Notes: generated from the letters alone by a model not told the origin. A stretch of DNA of 64,000 nucleotides from an uncultured Candidatus Melainabacteria bacterium (GCA_934757155.1 CAKVLI010000002.1:62001-126000); one strand, 5' to 3'; shown: positions 54,472 through 63,246, counted from the first letter of the stretch. Numbers and translations are program-made.

Positions 54472-54804
54472 TTACTCGTGATTTGGGCTTTCGTATTCTA
54501 TACCCATTTCCTTAATCGCTGCAATAAATCTCTCTGCACAAGCATTTTGGACTTCCGGTGGAACAACCCTCAATATTTCAACAGTTTTAGAAATAATCGG
54601 GTCTTTATCATACCATCTGCAACCATTTACGGGTTTTACCAAATCATAAAATCTATCAAGAGCTTCTTTTGAAACTTTTTCTTCAAGCTTATCCAAGAAA
54701 ACTGCCGCATGTTCACGCAATTCATCTTGATAATTCTTCAAAAGCTCAATAACTTCAAGGAGTTTTGGGTCGTGGTCATACCATCTTTTATATGCGGGAC
54801 TCAT
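54472..54804 (-). CDS. Orphan with two RWYD-x-DP repeats
   Basis: A 110-residue protein made of two similar units. Residues 7-40 start RWYDHDPKLLEVIELLK and residues 63-97 start RWYDKDPIISKTVEILR; each continues into a second helix. I do not recognise the family. No signal or membrane segment. It overlaps the end of murA by 17 bp and so is cotranslated with it, which hints at a link to envelope synthesis or simply to housekeeping expression. Confidence 0.8.
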   Translation of the reverse strand: MSPAYKRWYDHDPKLLEVIELLKNYQDELREHAAVFLDKLEEKVSKEALDRFYDLVKPVNGCRWYDKDPIISKTVEILRVVPPEVQNACAERFIAAIKEMGIEYESPNHE

Positions 54805-56104
54805 TCAACACCCCCATTACATTGTTAGTTTCTGTATCATTAATTCTTACAATTTTTGCACCCATGTTGCGAAGTTTTGACTCAAAAGACTCATAACCGC
54901 GGTCTATGTGATGTAATTTTTCAACCGTTGTTTCACCATTTGCCATCAAACCTGCAATAACCAGAGCAGCGCCAGCCCTCAGGTCACTTGCTGCAACAAT
55001 TGCACCGTTAAGATTTTTCACGCCTTTAACAATAGCGTGGTTTCTGTCCTGATGAATATCGGCACCCATTCTTCTTAAATCAGGAACCTGCATAAATCTG
55101 TTCTCATAAAGGCTCTCAGTAATAATTCCAACCCCGTTTGAAGTTGTCAAAAGAGTCATTGCAATAGCTTGCAAATCTGTCGGAAACCCAGGATAAGGCT
55201 GAGTTACAAAATTAATTGAGTTCAATCTGTTTCTGCAGCTGACTTCAATTGTAGTAGGCTCCGCAAGCTTAATACTCGCACCCATCTTGATTAATTTATC
55301 ATTAAAGAATGTCAAATGCGCAGGATAAACATTTCTTATAACAGCTTTTCCTCTTGTTGCAACAACAGCAGCCATAAATGTCCCTGCCTCTATTCTATCC
55401 GGAATCGTTGTATATTCAGCAGAATGCAAGTCCTCTGTTTTAACACCGTTAATAACAATTTCAGAGGTTCCTGCTCCTGAAATATCCGCGCCTAAAGTAT
55501 TTAAGAAATTGGCTAAGTCGACAATTTCAGGCTCCTGAGCTGCATTTTGGATTCTCGTAGCACCATTCGCCGTAACAGCCGCTAACATAAGGTTTTCAGT
55601 CGCTCCAACAGACGGAATGTCCAAGTAAATATCTGCACCTGTCAATTTTGAAGCCTTAGCATGAACGTAACCGTTCTCAATCTTAATCTTTGCACCTAGG
55701 GCCTCTAAGCCTTTGATATGAAAATCGACTCTTCTTTCACCAATTGCACATCCACCCGGAAGAGCAACAATCGCTTCTTTGCATCTTGAAATCAATGCAC
55801 CCAAGATTGTGAAGGATGCCCTCATCTTGCTTACGAGTTCGTATTTTGCAGTGATTGAAGTAATATTTGTAGCATCAATGGACACAGACTTTTCTTCCCT
55901 GTTGTAGTTAAGTTTCGCGCCCAAATCAGAAAGGACGTTCAGCATAATCTCAACATCAGTCAATTGCGGTACATTGTAAATTTTTGTACACCCTTTAACA
56001 AGAATAGACGCTGCAAGAAGCTTCAAAACAGAATTCTTTGCTCCACCGATTGAGACTTCACCTCTGAGTGACTCGCCACCTTGAATTTTAAACTTCTCTG
56101 CCAA
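54788..56104 (-). CDS. murA: UDP-N-acetylglucosamine 1-carboxyvinyltransferase
   Basis: A 438-residue enzyme of the first committed peptidoglycan step. Lys23-Asn24 in GGAKNSVLK, the catalytic loop Cys119 in PGGCAIGERRVDFH, and GFPTDLQA are present. The Cys at the PEP/fosfomycin site means the enzyme should be fosfomycin-sensitive. It has the standard length for MurA. First gene of a murA-54472 pair, 66 bp downstream of mnmA. Confidence 0.97.
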   Translation of the reverse strand: MAEKFKIQGGESLRGEVSIGGAKNSVLKLLAASILVKGCTKIYNVPQLTDVEIMLNVLSDLGAKLNYNREEKSVSIDATNITSITAKYELVSKMRASFTILGALISRCKEAIVALPGGCAIGERRVDFHIKGLEALGAKIKIENGYVHAKASKLTGADIYLDIPSVGATENLMLAAVTANGATRIQNAAQEPEIVDLANFLNTLGADISGAGTSEIVINGVKTEDLHSAEYTTIPDRIEAGTFMAAVVATRGKAVIRNVYPAHLTFFNDKLIKMGASIKLAEPTTIEVSCRNRLNSINFVTQPYPGFPTDLQAIAMTLLTTSNGVGIITESLYENRFMQVPDLRRMGADIHQDRNHAIVKGVKNLNGAIVAASDLRAGAALVIAGLMANGETTVEKLHHIDRGYESFESKLRNMGAKIVRINDTETNNVMGVLNESRI

Positions 56105-56170
56105 AATTCCTCCAATCTACAACATAATCATACAATCATTATAATATATTGTAAAGCATTTTTTATCCTG

Positions 56171-57211
56171 TTAACAGGTGATAAAGCCCCCTCCGAGCAA
56201 ATGCCCATCATTCAAATCATACAAAACGCATGCCTGTCCGGCAGTAATAGCGGAAACAGGCGCTGTAAACTTAATTTTCCAACCCTTATTTTCTTTAGAA
56301 ATAAACGCTTCCACTGCTTTCATATTGTAACGAATTTTTACTAAAGCCTTAAAAGAATTTTGATTTTGAGGATAACTCCAATAAATTTCGTTGAGAGTAA
56401 GCTCATCCGTGAACAACTCATCTTTATACCCGACGTAAACAGTGTTTGTTCCCGCCTCGATTCCAACAACATAAAGAGCTTCAGGCGCAGCAATTCCAAT
56501 ACCTTTTCGCTGACCTATCGTATATTGCCAAAAGCCGTCATGCTTACCAAGAATTTTACCCGTAGATTTTTCCACAAAATTTCCTTGCGTCGGTTTTATC
56601 ACAGAGTTCAAATACTTTTTCGTAGTCATCGGCGCTTTAATAAAACATATATCCTGACTTTCTTTTGCTGATTTTGGCGGCAAATCGTATTTTCTAGCCA
56701 GCTCCTTAACCTCGGATTTTTTATATTTTGCAAGTGGAAACAATGTTTTTGAAAGCTTTTCCTGATTTAATAAAAACAGAAAATACAGCTGGTCTTTATT
56801 TTCATCCTGCGCAGGATAAAGTTTATAAAATTCATCATACCTGATATCTGCATAATGTCCGGTTGCGATATAATCAGCACCAAGCTCATTAATACAATAG
56901 TCGAACAAGCAGCCCCATTTAATAAATTTGTTACACATTATGCAAGGGTTTGGAGTTTCTCCGCATTTATAAGAATTTTGAAAATAACCTATAACCTGTT
57001 TCCAAAACTCTTCCGTTGCATCATATACGAAATGTTCAATTCCAAGCTTATCCGCCACTTTTTTAGCATTTTGAACAACAGCATCAGAATCAGCACCACA
57101 AGTCATTTTACCTGTAATAGCAACTACATCATACCCCTCTTTTTTGAGAATTGTTGCCGTTACAGCACTGTCCACACCGCCTGATAGCGCAACCGCGACT
57201 CTTTTAGTCAT
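56171..57211 (-). CDS. mnmA: tRNA-specific 2-thiouridylase MnmA
   Basis: A 346-residue enzyme that thiolates U34 of Lys, Glu and Gln tRNAs. P-loop SGGVDSA near residue 10, catalytic Cys pair region GETPNPCIMCNKFIKWG, ATGHYADI, SQDICFI with the second active Cys, and GQRKGIGI are all present. It overlaps the upstream 57204 gene by 8 bp. The tRNA-Gln(TTG) in this window is one of its substrates. Confidence 0.96.
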   Translation of the reverse strand: MTKRVAVALSGGVDSAVTATILKKEGYDVVAITGKMTCGADSDAVVQNAKKVADKLGIEHFVYDATEEFWKQVIGYFQNSYKCGETPNPCIMCNKFIKWGCLFDYCINELGADYIATGHYADIRYDEFYKLYPAQDENKDQLYFLFLLNQEKLSKTLFPLAKYKKSEVKELARKYDLPPKSAKESQDICFIKAPMTTKKYLNSVIKPTQGNFVEKSTGKILGKHDGFWQYTIGQRKGIGIAAPEALYVVGIEAGTNTVYVGYKDELFTDELTLNEIYWSYPQNQNSFKALVKIRYNMKAVEAFISKENKGWKIKFTAPVSAITAGQACVLYDLNDGHLLGGGFITC

Positions 57212-57938
57212 TAAGAAGGACCTTTTCTCCGTATGCGGTTAGTCTGTATTCGCTTGCACCGACAAGACCGGTCAAATCAGGCAAACACTCAATATAATCA
57301 CGATTAATAGCTTCCTGCAAAACTGCATGATCTATAATCACAGCCAAGTTCTGCATTAATTTTGCATTCAATTGTTTAAGGGTAAATCTTGGTTTTTGCT
57401 CATATTGGGTAAAATAATACGCCGTCAAAAGCAAGTAATCAATTTTCTTTTCAATCTTACGGCTGCCCATATAGTTTAAAAATGCGCTATCCTTCTTAAT
57501 AGAAGGGCTTGATTTAAAAGTTAGCTCTGTTTTTGGATTATTCAAAGAATTCTCTAAAATATTGTCAAAAACCTGCCCGCTCGTTTCTGAAATAGAAGAT
57601 ATAGTTTCTTGTTTTGGTGGTGCATAAAATATATCGAGATTTTTTTCAGTTGAATTTTCTTTTGTTTCAACCGGTTTTTCATATTTCTCATCAGCCTTCG
57701 GCATCTCAGGAACAGGGTGCTTTGCGAGCTGATTTTCAATATTCTTACGCGTAATATCTTCTTCTGCCTTAATTTGAGTGTCAACCAAGTCTTTACACTG
57801 CGCAGCTTTGCGCTTCTTTGCATAAGCACCGGCATCTTTCACCCAAAGAGCAAATTGCTCGACAAGAAGTTCCTTGTCATCGGTCGAAAGCTCCAGCTGA
57901 TATTTACCTTTTTTTATTTTAAATGAATAAGTTGCCAT
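57204..57938 (-). CDS. Orphan with N-terminal FKxKKG domain
   Basis: A 244-residue protein of unknown function. Residues 1-36 (MATYSFKIKKGKYQLELS, then DD-KELLVEQFALWVKDA) match the whole of the 40-residue protein encoded just upstream. A charged linker (45-130) follows. The C-terminal 100 residues are helical and resemble a winged-helix-like fold (FTLKQLNAKLMQNLAVIIDHAVLQEAINRDYIE, then YRLTAYGEKVLL). It overlaps mnmA, giving translational coupling. Confidence 0.78.
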   Translation of the reverse strand: MATYSFKIKKGKYQLELSTDDKELLVEQFALWVKDAGAYAKKRKAAQCKDLVDTQIKAEEDITRKNIENQLAKHPVPEMPKADEKYEKPVETKENSTEKNLDIFYAPPKQETISSISETSGQVFDNILENSLNNPKTELTFKSSPSIKKDSAFLNYMGSRKIEKKIDYLLLTAYYFTQYEQKPRFTLKQLNAKLMQNLAVIIDHAVLQEAINRDYIECLPDLTGLVGASEYRLTAYGEKVLLND

Positions 57939-57949
57939 ATTTTAACCTA

Positions 57950-58072
57950 TTAGTCTTGTTGAAGAAGTTCTTCTCTCCACTTGTTAAGCTGCTCTTCTAC
58001 GAATTCCAAATCATCAGATTTTAATTCGATTTCAATATCGCCCTTTTTCATCTTAAATACGTATTCGTGCAT
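57950..58072 (-). CDS. Forty-residue protein related to the N-terminus of the next gene
   Basis: A small gene with a very good AAGGAGG site six bases before ATG 58072. It encodes MHEYVFKMKKGDIEIELK, then SDDLEFVEEQLNKWREE and a short tail. This aligns along its length with residues 1-36 of the 57204 protein (Y-x-FK-x-KKG, EL, DD, EEQ, W), so the two are paralogues of one small alpha/beta unit. The genes are 11 bp apart. Function unknown. Confidence 0.72.
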   Translation of the reverse strand: MHEYVFKMKKGDIEIELKSDDLEFVEEQLNKWREELLQQD

Positions 58073-58180
58073 ATATCCTCCTTAAGCATGCTAAGTTTAT
58101 CATGAAGTAGTATAAACATTCAAGTATTGTAACAATCTTTTCATTTAAAAACATTTTTTGAAGTTACATTATACCTCTCA

Positions 58181-58209
58181 TTGTAAAATCATTTAAAATA
58201 TAGTACAAT
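58181..58209 (+). promoter_or_regulatory. Promoter of the 58292 gene
   Basis: TTGTAA (58181-58186) and TACAAT (58204-58209) are separated by exactly 17 bp. The predicted leader is about 76 nt. Confidence 0.55.
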
Positions 58210-58291
58210 CAAATAGCGCAAAAAATAAAATTTACGCGTTTTAAGGGTAGTAAACAACAAGTATTAAATTATATGAGGTTTTAAAATCCAA

Positions 58292-59515
58292 ATGAAAAAG
58301 ACAGTTATTTGTACATTCCTAGTTGCTGCAGGTGCATTATCATTAATGAATCTGAACAACACAGCAGTTTATGAACCTGAATTAGGTTTTCAAAAATCAG
58401 CAGCAATCACTCTTGGTTATGACAAATCAATGAGCGAAAAAACGATTAAAGCTGCAGTAATCGATAGTTATTTTAGAGCTATTTGCAAAAACGGAAAAAT
58501 CGTAAGATGGAACAGAGAATCTATGCCACTTAAGGTATACATCCAAGATTCTACAGGACTTCCTGAATATTACAGAGAAGTTGTTATGAGTGCATACCAA
58601 AGCTGGCAAAGAGCAAGCGAAGGCTTAGTAAGTTTCGAATTTGTTGAAACTCCTTCTGAAGCAGATATGAAATGTTATTTCAAAAATAGTGACAACAAGG
58701 ATTCTATCGGCGTACACGCTTTTTCTGTAAACGGAAGCACAATTACTGATTCAGTTATCGTATTTAACAAGGCTGATAATAAAGGTCACAGTTTAGATTC
58801 TAAACAACTCTATTCTTCAGCGCTTCAAGAAATCGGTCATTCTTTAGGTTTGACAGGCAAAAGCCCTAGTATCTATGACGTTATGTATCCTATCGGTACA
58901 AAATTCAATACAGAGATCACACCAAGAGATTTAAAAACATTGGCTTTGCTTTATTCTGTAGTACCTGATATTACAAACAAGCCTATCTCTGCGACAGAAA
59001 AATCTAAATTGTTCAGCGCTGCAGAAATTCTCGCAACACTAAATGTTCCTGTAAACGACAATACTGATTTGTCAGAAGTTACAGGCGGTGACATTGCAAC
59101 TCACTTGGCACTTGCAGAACAATATAGAAAAAAAGCCGAATACACAAAGGCTGCTCAAGAATATCAAACCGTTGCACAGATGAAAAATGACAGAAGAAGT
59201 AAATCAGAAGTTTACTACGAAGTTGCAGTGATGTATTTAGATGCAGAAGAATATGAAAATGCCCGAAGCTGCGCTGAAATTGCTTGGGCAACAGATGAAA
59301 ACGATTTGACAATCACACTTCCGGCTTTGATTAACTACTACACAAAAAGATCAAACACTGCAGTTGACCAATTGGAAGACATTTTGAGGTACAACCCTTA
59401 TAATAAGCATGCTTACAAACTCTTGTGTCAAATATACAGAGACAAACATCACGAAAACCTTCTTAATTCAACAATTAGAAGATATGGTAAAACTGCAGGC
59501 GTTGTAGAAGAATAG
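58292..59515 (+). CDS. Matrixin-like pseudo-protease with TPR tail
   Basis: A 407-residue exported protein: basic start, hydrophobic signal core (5-20). Residues 70-215 follow a matrixin fold (WNRESMPLKVYIQ, AYQSWQRASEG, and a Met-turn DVMYP at 196-200). The zinc motif reads Q179-E-I-G-H183-S-L-G, where active relatives have HExGHxLG. The first His is Gln, and the third-ligand position holds Gly189/Lys190. Zinc and activity are probably lost. Residues 255-400 contain TPR-like helices (HLALAEQYRKKAEYTKAAQEYQ), so it may be a binding or scaffold protein. Terminator follows. Confidence 0.85.
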   Translation: MKKTVICTFLVAAGALSLMNLNNTAVYEPELGFQKSAAITLGYDKSMSEKTIKAAVIDSYFRAICKNGKIVRWNRESMPLKVYIQDSTGLPEYYREVVMSAYQSWQRASEGLVSFEFVETPSEADMKCYFKNSDNKDSIGVHAFSVNGSTITDSVIVFNKADNKGHSLDSKQLYSSALQEIGHSLGLTGKSPSIYDVMYPIGTKFNTEITPRDLKTLALLYSVVPDITNKPISATEKSKLFSAAEILATLNVPVNDNTDLSEVTGGDIATHLALAEQYRKKAEYTKAAQEYQTVAQMKNDRRSKSEVYYEVAVMYLDAEEYENARSCAEIAWATDENDLTITLPALINYYTKRSNTAVDQLEDILRYNPYNKHAYKLLCQIYRDKHHENLLNSTIRRYGKTAGVVEE

Positions 59516-59531
59516 TAATAAATACTTAACC

Positions 59532-59572
59532 AAAAAGGGCTAGTGTTATAAATATAACATTAGCCCTTTTTA
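59532..59572 (+). terminator. Terminator of the 58292 gene
   Basis: A 14-bp stem (GGGCTAGTGTTATA with TATAACATTAGCCC, one G-U pair) flanked by A and T runs. Confidence 0.88.
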
Positions 59573-59634
59573 CTGATGATACCAAATAAAAACGCCATAC
59601 AATATAAATATAGTCAGCGTATTCCACTTTATAT

Positions 59635-59704
59635 AAGGAGGTGATTTTTTAAGTTTTACCTCTTGGAATGCGGAAGGCAAAAGGGTAGTTTAACTACCCT
59701 TTTT
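59635..59704 (+). ncRNA. Possible small RNA or leader with exposed anti-16S sequence
   Basis: AAGGAGGTGATT (59635-59646) is fully complementary to the 3' end of 16S rRNA, yet no start codon follows at a useful distance. GAGGT there can pair with ACCTC at 59658-59662. A strong terminator hairpin (AAAAGGGTAGTT with its complement, 59679-59704) follows at once. The unit lies between two genes on the same strand and would be a transcript of about 70 nt. Weak evidence. Confidence 0.3.
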
Positions 59705-59746
59705 AAATGATATTTGCTGTCACTCAACTTATGAATAATATAATGT

Positions 59747-60001
59747 ATGGTAAAAAACTACGTTATAAACGAAAATATAAGTATGGAAAGTATGAAAAGA
59801 TTAAAAAATATTGGTATTAATGTTAAGAGTGAAAGACTAAGAAAAGGTCTTTCTCAAGAAGAACTTGCTGAAAAATGCGAAATTTCAAGAAACTCTATTA
59901 GTTTGATTGAAACAGGAAAAATCAATCCTACTATTTTGAGAGTCATTGACATCGCAAAAGTACTTGGCGTTGACGTAAATCTTCTTATCAGAGATGCGTA
60001 A
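59747..60001 (+). CDS. Small XRE-family regulator
   Basis: An 84-residue protein, nearly all a helix-turn-helix (KNIGINVKSERLRKGLSQEELAEKCEISRNSISLIETGKINPTI; about residues 20-62) and a final DVNLLIRDA. ATG 59747 lies only three bases after a TATAAT box (59739-59744), so if that promoter is used translation must start at an internal Met (59783 or 59792), giving about 69-72 residues. Similar to SinR/Cro-type repressors; target unknown. Confidence 0.82.
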   Translation: MVKNYVINENISMESMKRLKNIGINVKSERLRKGLSQEELAEKCEISRNSISLIETGKINPTILRVIDIAKVLGVDVNLLIRDA

Positions 60002-60023
60002 CTAAGAGTCTTTTTTTCTAGCA

Positions 60024-60053
60024 AAATAAAACCCTCATCATAACTGAGAGGGC
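60024..60053 (-). terminator. Terminator of prs
   Basis: On the minus strand CCCTCTCA and TGATGAGGG pair imperfectly and lead into GTTTTATTTT, 23 bp past the prs stop codon. Confidence 0.6.
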
Positions 60054-60075
60054 TATATTTCTTGTGAAAGTTTTT

Positions 60076-61086
60076 CTAAACCTTCATTTCTTTTTCAAAT
60101 CCGAAGAGTGAACTTACGGATTCGTCATCGTGAATTCTGGAAATTGCTTGTCCTAGAAGCGGTGCTACTGAAAGCTGTTTAACATTCGTAGGTAACTGTT
60201 CCTTGGTCCACGGAATAGTATTTGTAATAATACATTCCTCAATAGGAGCTTCTTTTAGACGCTCGATTGCAGGACCTGAGAATACAGCGTGTGTAGCCCC
60301 AACGTAAACGGCTTTAGCACCTTTGCTCTTAAGTAATTTGGCAGCTTCGCAAATTGTTCCTGCAGTATCAATCATATCATCAAACATCAAGCAAACTTTG
60401 CCTTGAACATCACCGATAATGTGAGCGGCGATGGCTTCGTTGTGTTTATCTCTACGTTTATCAATAATCGCAATCGGACAATCAAGCTTTTTCGCGAAGT
60501 GTCTTGTTCGGTTTGCACCACCCATATCAGGGCTGACTGCAACCATTTCATCAGGATTGATATTCAATCCTCTAACGTAATCTACAAGAATCGGTGTTGC
60601 AAAAATGTGGTCAACAAGAATATTGAAGAAACCTTGAATTTGACCAGTGTGCAAGTCCATCGCAAGAACTCTGTCCGTCCCTGCCGTTGTTAATAAATCC
60701 GCAACAAGCTTAGCTGTAATAGCTTCACGACCTGAAGTTTTTCTGTCTTGACGCGCATACCCGTAATAAGGTATAACCGCAGTGATTGTTTTTGCACTTG
60801 CACGTTTAAACGCATCAATCATTATTAACAATTCCATCAAATTTTCGTTAACAGGATTGCATAAAGGCTGAACAATAAAAACATCATCCCCTCTTATACT
60901 TTCTTTTACCTGCACATAAATTTCTCCATCTGCGAAATTCTTAATGACCATAGGACCAACAGTGGTCCCCAAATAATCTGCTATTTCCTGAGCTAAAGCC
61001 GGATTGGAACGACCGGCAAACAACTTGATATCATGAGTAGGATTTACAGCTCTTTCCAGCTGAGGATAAGTCATTTCAAGCACCAT
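60076..61086 (-). CDS. prs: Ribose-phosphate pyrophosphokinase
   Basis: A 336-residue enzyme forming PRPP from ribose-5-phosphate and ATP. DIKLFAGRSNPALA at the start, the flexible loop with YARQDRK, the metal site in AMDLHTGQIQGFF, and the PRPP loop VCLMFDDMIDTAGTI are typical of class I enzymes. It supplies PRPP used by Hpt in this window. AAAGGA precedes ATG 61086. It is monocistronic or follows the small 61228 gene. Confidence 0.97.
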   Translation of the reverse strand: MVLEMTYPQLERAVNPTHDIKLFAGRSNPALAQEIADYLGTTVGPMVIKNFADGEIYVQVKESIRGDDVFIVQPLCNPVNENLMELLIMIDAFKRASAKTITAVIPYYGYARQDRKTSGREAITAKLVADLLTTAGTDRVLAMDLHTGQIQGFFNILVDHIFATPILVDYVRGLNINPDEMVAVSPDMGGANRTRHFAKKLDCPIAIIDKRRDKHNEAIAAHIIGDVQGKVCLMFDDMIDTAGTICEAAKLLKSKGAKAVYVGATHAVFSGPAIERLKEAPIEECIITNTIPWTKEQLPTNVKQLSVAPLLGQAISRIHDDESVSSLFGFEKEMKV

Positions 61087-61227
61087 GGAAAAATCCTTTC
61101 TTTTACAATTTGTGACAGATATTATTTTACACTAAATTAACATTTTGTAACAGTGTTTTTTACAAAATATTAAGAGCAATAAATACAAAACACATAAAGG
61201 AAAAATTTTGTCAGTTTAAAATAAATG

Positions 61228-61392
61228 TTAGCCCGCTCGACGCATCAAGTCAGAAAGTTTAACATCCTTACTTTTGATAGAAGGCTCTTCCTTCTTTATA
61301 CGGACAGGTTCTTTAAGTTGAGACAAACCGATTTTTTGCGGTTCTTTTTCAAATATAAAAAATTTTTGTATTAGATTAAGAAATGTGTTCAT
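61228..61392 (-). CDS. Fifty-four-residue hypothetical protein
   Basis: A short gene with an AAGGAGA site five bases before ATG 61392. The product begins MNTFLNLIQKFFIFEK (amphipathic) and continues as a basic Lys/Glu/Pro-rich tail ending LSDLMRRAG. No domain recognised. Upstream of prs on the same strand with a 141-bp gap. The strong ribosome site and full-length open frame support it, but it lacks any other evidence. Confidence 0.55.
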   Translation of the reverse strand: MNTFLNLIQKFFIFEKEPQKIGLSQLKEPVRIKKEEPSIKSKDVKLSDLMRRAG

Positions 61393-61480
61393 GATGTCTC
61401 CTTATGGTCATTATACCGCAAAATAGTATAATGCCTTCATATATTAAAACTATTTTTAGAACAAAAAGCAATATCCCTTG

Positions 61481-61489
61481 TGCTAAAAT
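61481..61489 (+). promoter_or_regulatory. Extended -10 promoter of the 61519 gene
   Basis: TGCTAAAAT fits an extended -10 box and predicts transcription from about 61496, which rules out the upstream GTG at 61480 as start codon. Confidence 0.45.
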
Positions 61490-61518
61490 ACCATTGTAGG
61501 TTAAGGAATTTAATAAAT

Positions 61519-62238
61519 TTGAAAACAGGTTTTTATAAAGATTTAGATACAAATTTTGCTCAAGCTTGTGAATTATCCGAGAAAGATCTATCTCACAAGG
61601 AGCTTGTTACTTTGCTGAAATATGGTAATATTCCGGAAAAACAGATTGCAGCATTAAAGTTTGATTGCGTGAATAATCAAGAGGAAGCTGATTTGTTGTT
61701 AGACAACCTAACGGGCTGTGACGGAAAAATCAGAGAAGCAATAGCTCTCAGAATCAACAGATTTCTTAGCGAAAATCCGGATACAAGAAAGCTCTTCTTT
61801 TCTAAAGAAGCCGCAAATATTTTTGCTGACGCAACAATCGACATTAATGCAAATATTTGCCGACTTGTAGTAGATTCGGTGGCATTAATAAAATCTAATA
61901 AAGAATTTTCTGAAACCTACCTCAAACGCATCTTAGATTTTATCAAAGAAACATTCACTGCGCTTGATAACTTTATTTTCAGAGATAAAAAATACGTTAT
62001 AAACAAGCAGCTTTTCAAACTTTATTGGAGTTTAGAAGCCCTAAAATACTTTACGGAAGAGACTGACAAAAATACTATGCTTCACATTCTCACGCGTGTG
62101 TATAAAGAAAAAGAATACACTGTTAGAGAAAAAGCCGCTCAAATCGTCATTTTATTGAACGACGAAGCTTTTGACGAGTTAAAAAATCTACTAAAAAACG
62201 ACGAAAATTATTACGTCAAAAATGTTTTTAAATCATAA
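61519..62238 (+). CDS. Hypothetical HEAT-like helical protein
   Basis: A 239-residue protein from TTG 61519, with AAGGA 12 bases upstream; an earlier GTG at 61480 lies inside the likely promoter. The sequence is a series of short helices reminiscent of HEAT/armadillo repeats (NIPEKQIAALKFD, KIREAIALRINRFL, YTVREKAAQIVILLND). No signal peptide. Function unknown. It converges with the 62228 gene with an 11-bp overlap. Confidence 0.75.
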   Translation: MKTGFYKDLDTNFAQACELSEKDLSHKELVTLLKYGNIPEKQIAALKFDCVNNQEEADLLLDNLTGCDGKIREAIALRINRFLSENPDTRKLFFSKEAANIFADATIDINANICRLVVDSVALIKSNKEFSETYLKRILDFIKETFTALDNFIFRDKKYVINKQLFKLYWSLEALKYFTEETDKNTMLHILTRVYKEKEYTVREKAAQIVILLNDEAFDELKNLLKNDENYYVKNVFKS

Positions 62239-63136
62239 GAGATTTTTCAATCAAGTCCATATGACCATCCTGCAAGAATTTCGCAAACTCTTTCGTATCA
62301 ATTTGTGCTGCAACAATTGACATTAAATCAGAAGGCAGAAGTGATATCATATTAACTAAAGATTCTTTTTCAAGCATTACCATTGGTTTAACCATTTCTG
62401 GTTTAAGCAAAGTACTCATCATATTTACGTAAGTTTCATTACTGAAAAGCAACAAATACTTAGGCTGAGTTTTTGTTAACTGGAAGGTCAACTGTCTTTG
62501 AACATCCGGATCAATATTTGCCATAAATTTTCTGTACTTGTCAATAGGCATTGATTCAATATTCTTAATTAAATCAGCAGAATTAGTATTTTCAGAAGGT
62601 TGTCCGGTTACTCCCTCAACAAATTTTTTCATAACCTCAGGAGGTAAAGCCTTCAATTGGTCAATTACGTCATATCTTTCAAGATGTTCATTCATAAAGA
62701 ATTCTGACAAATCGTCCTCTGTAAACATCATAACAATTTGCTCTAAGGGGAATGCTTCTCTTACAACATTTACAAGTTCTTCTATATCAACTTCCATAAG
62801 CATTGCCAAGAGTTTTTCCTGAGTAAAGAAGTATAAACCCATCGTCAAATCTTCTTTGTCCAAATACGGTAAAACTTTTTGTCTTGTCGTATCGTCCATG
62901 TTGTGTAACAAAACAAACTTGTTTTCTATATCCGTAAGCTTGAAAAGTTTTATCAATTTTTCAGGTGAGTGATAATATTCACGCGCAAAATTTACTGCCT
63001 TTGTGTTTCCTTGAGCAGCTTCAGCTTCAATGATTTCATCAATTGTAGAAAGACCGTAATCACGTATCATTCTGGAAGATGTTATATTCATCCTCTCTGC
63101 AAAAAGCTTCATATTTGCATCTATAATGAGTGACAT
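62228..63136 (-). CDS. Hypothetical helical-repeat protein (MgtE-N/FliG-like)
   Basis: A 302-residue soluble, acidic, Met-rich protein of repeated helix pairs: TRQKVLPYLDKEDLTMGLYFF, then MLMEVDIEELVNVVREAFPLEQIV, then ALPPEVMKKFVEGV and LLPSDLMSIVAAQI. The leucine/proline periodicity resembles the N-terminal domain of MgtE and the middle of FliG, but no transporter or motor part follows. GGAGAG precedes ATG 63136. Function unknown. Confidence 0.78.
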   Translation of the reverse strand: MSLIIDANMKLFAERMNITSSRMIRDYGLSTIDEIIEAEAAQGNTKAVNFAREYYHSPEKLIKLFKLTDIENKFVLLHNMDDTTRQKVLPYLDKEDLTMGLYFFTQEKLLAMLMEVDIEELVNVVREAFPLEQIVMMFTEDDLSEFFMNEHLERYDVIDQLKALPPEVMKKFVEGVTGQPSENTNSADLIKNIESMPIDKYRKFMANIDPDVQRQLTFQLTKTQPKYLLLFSNETYVNMMSTLLKPEMVKPMVMLEKESLVNMISLLPSDLMSIVAAQIDTKEFAKFLQDGHMDLIEKSLMI

Positions 63137-63230
63137 ACGCTCTCCTATAATTTTCTCTTATATATATAAAGTATATAGTTGTTAAATAATTGCCTTTTTT
63201 GTGAAGATTTGTAACAACGAATTTTTAGTG

Positions 63231-63246
63231 TGGTATAATTCTGTTA
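63231..63246 (+). promoter_or_regulatory. Extended -10 promoter placing the transcript start on the ATG
   Basis: TGG-TATAAT (63231-63239) ends seven bases before the A of ATG 63246, so +1 should coincide with the start codon. TTGTAA lies 19 bp further upstream (63209-63214). No ribosome site is present. A leaderless mRNA is implied. Confidence 0.5.
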
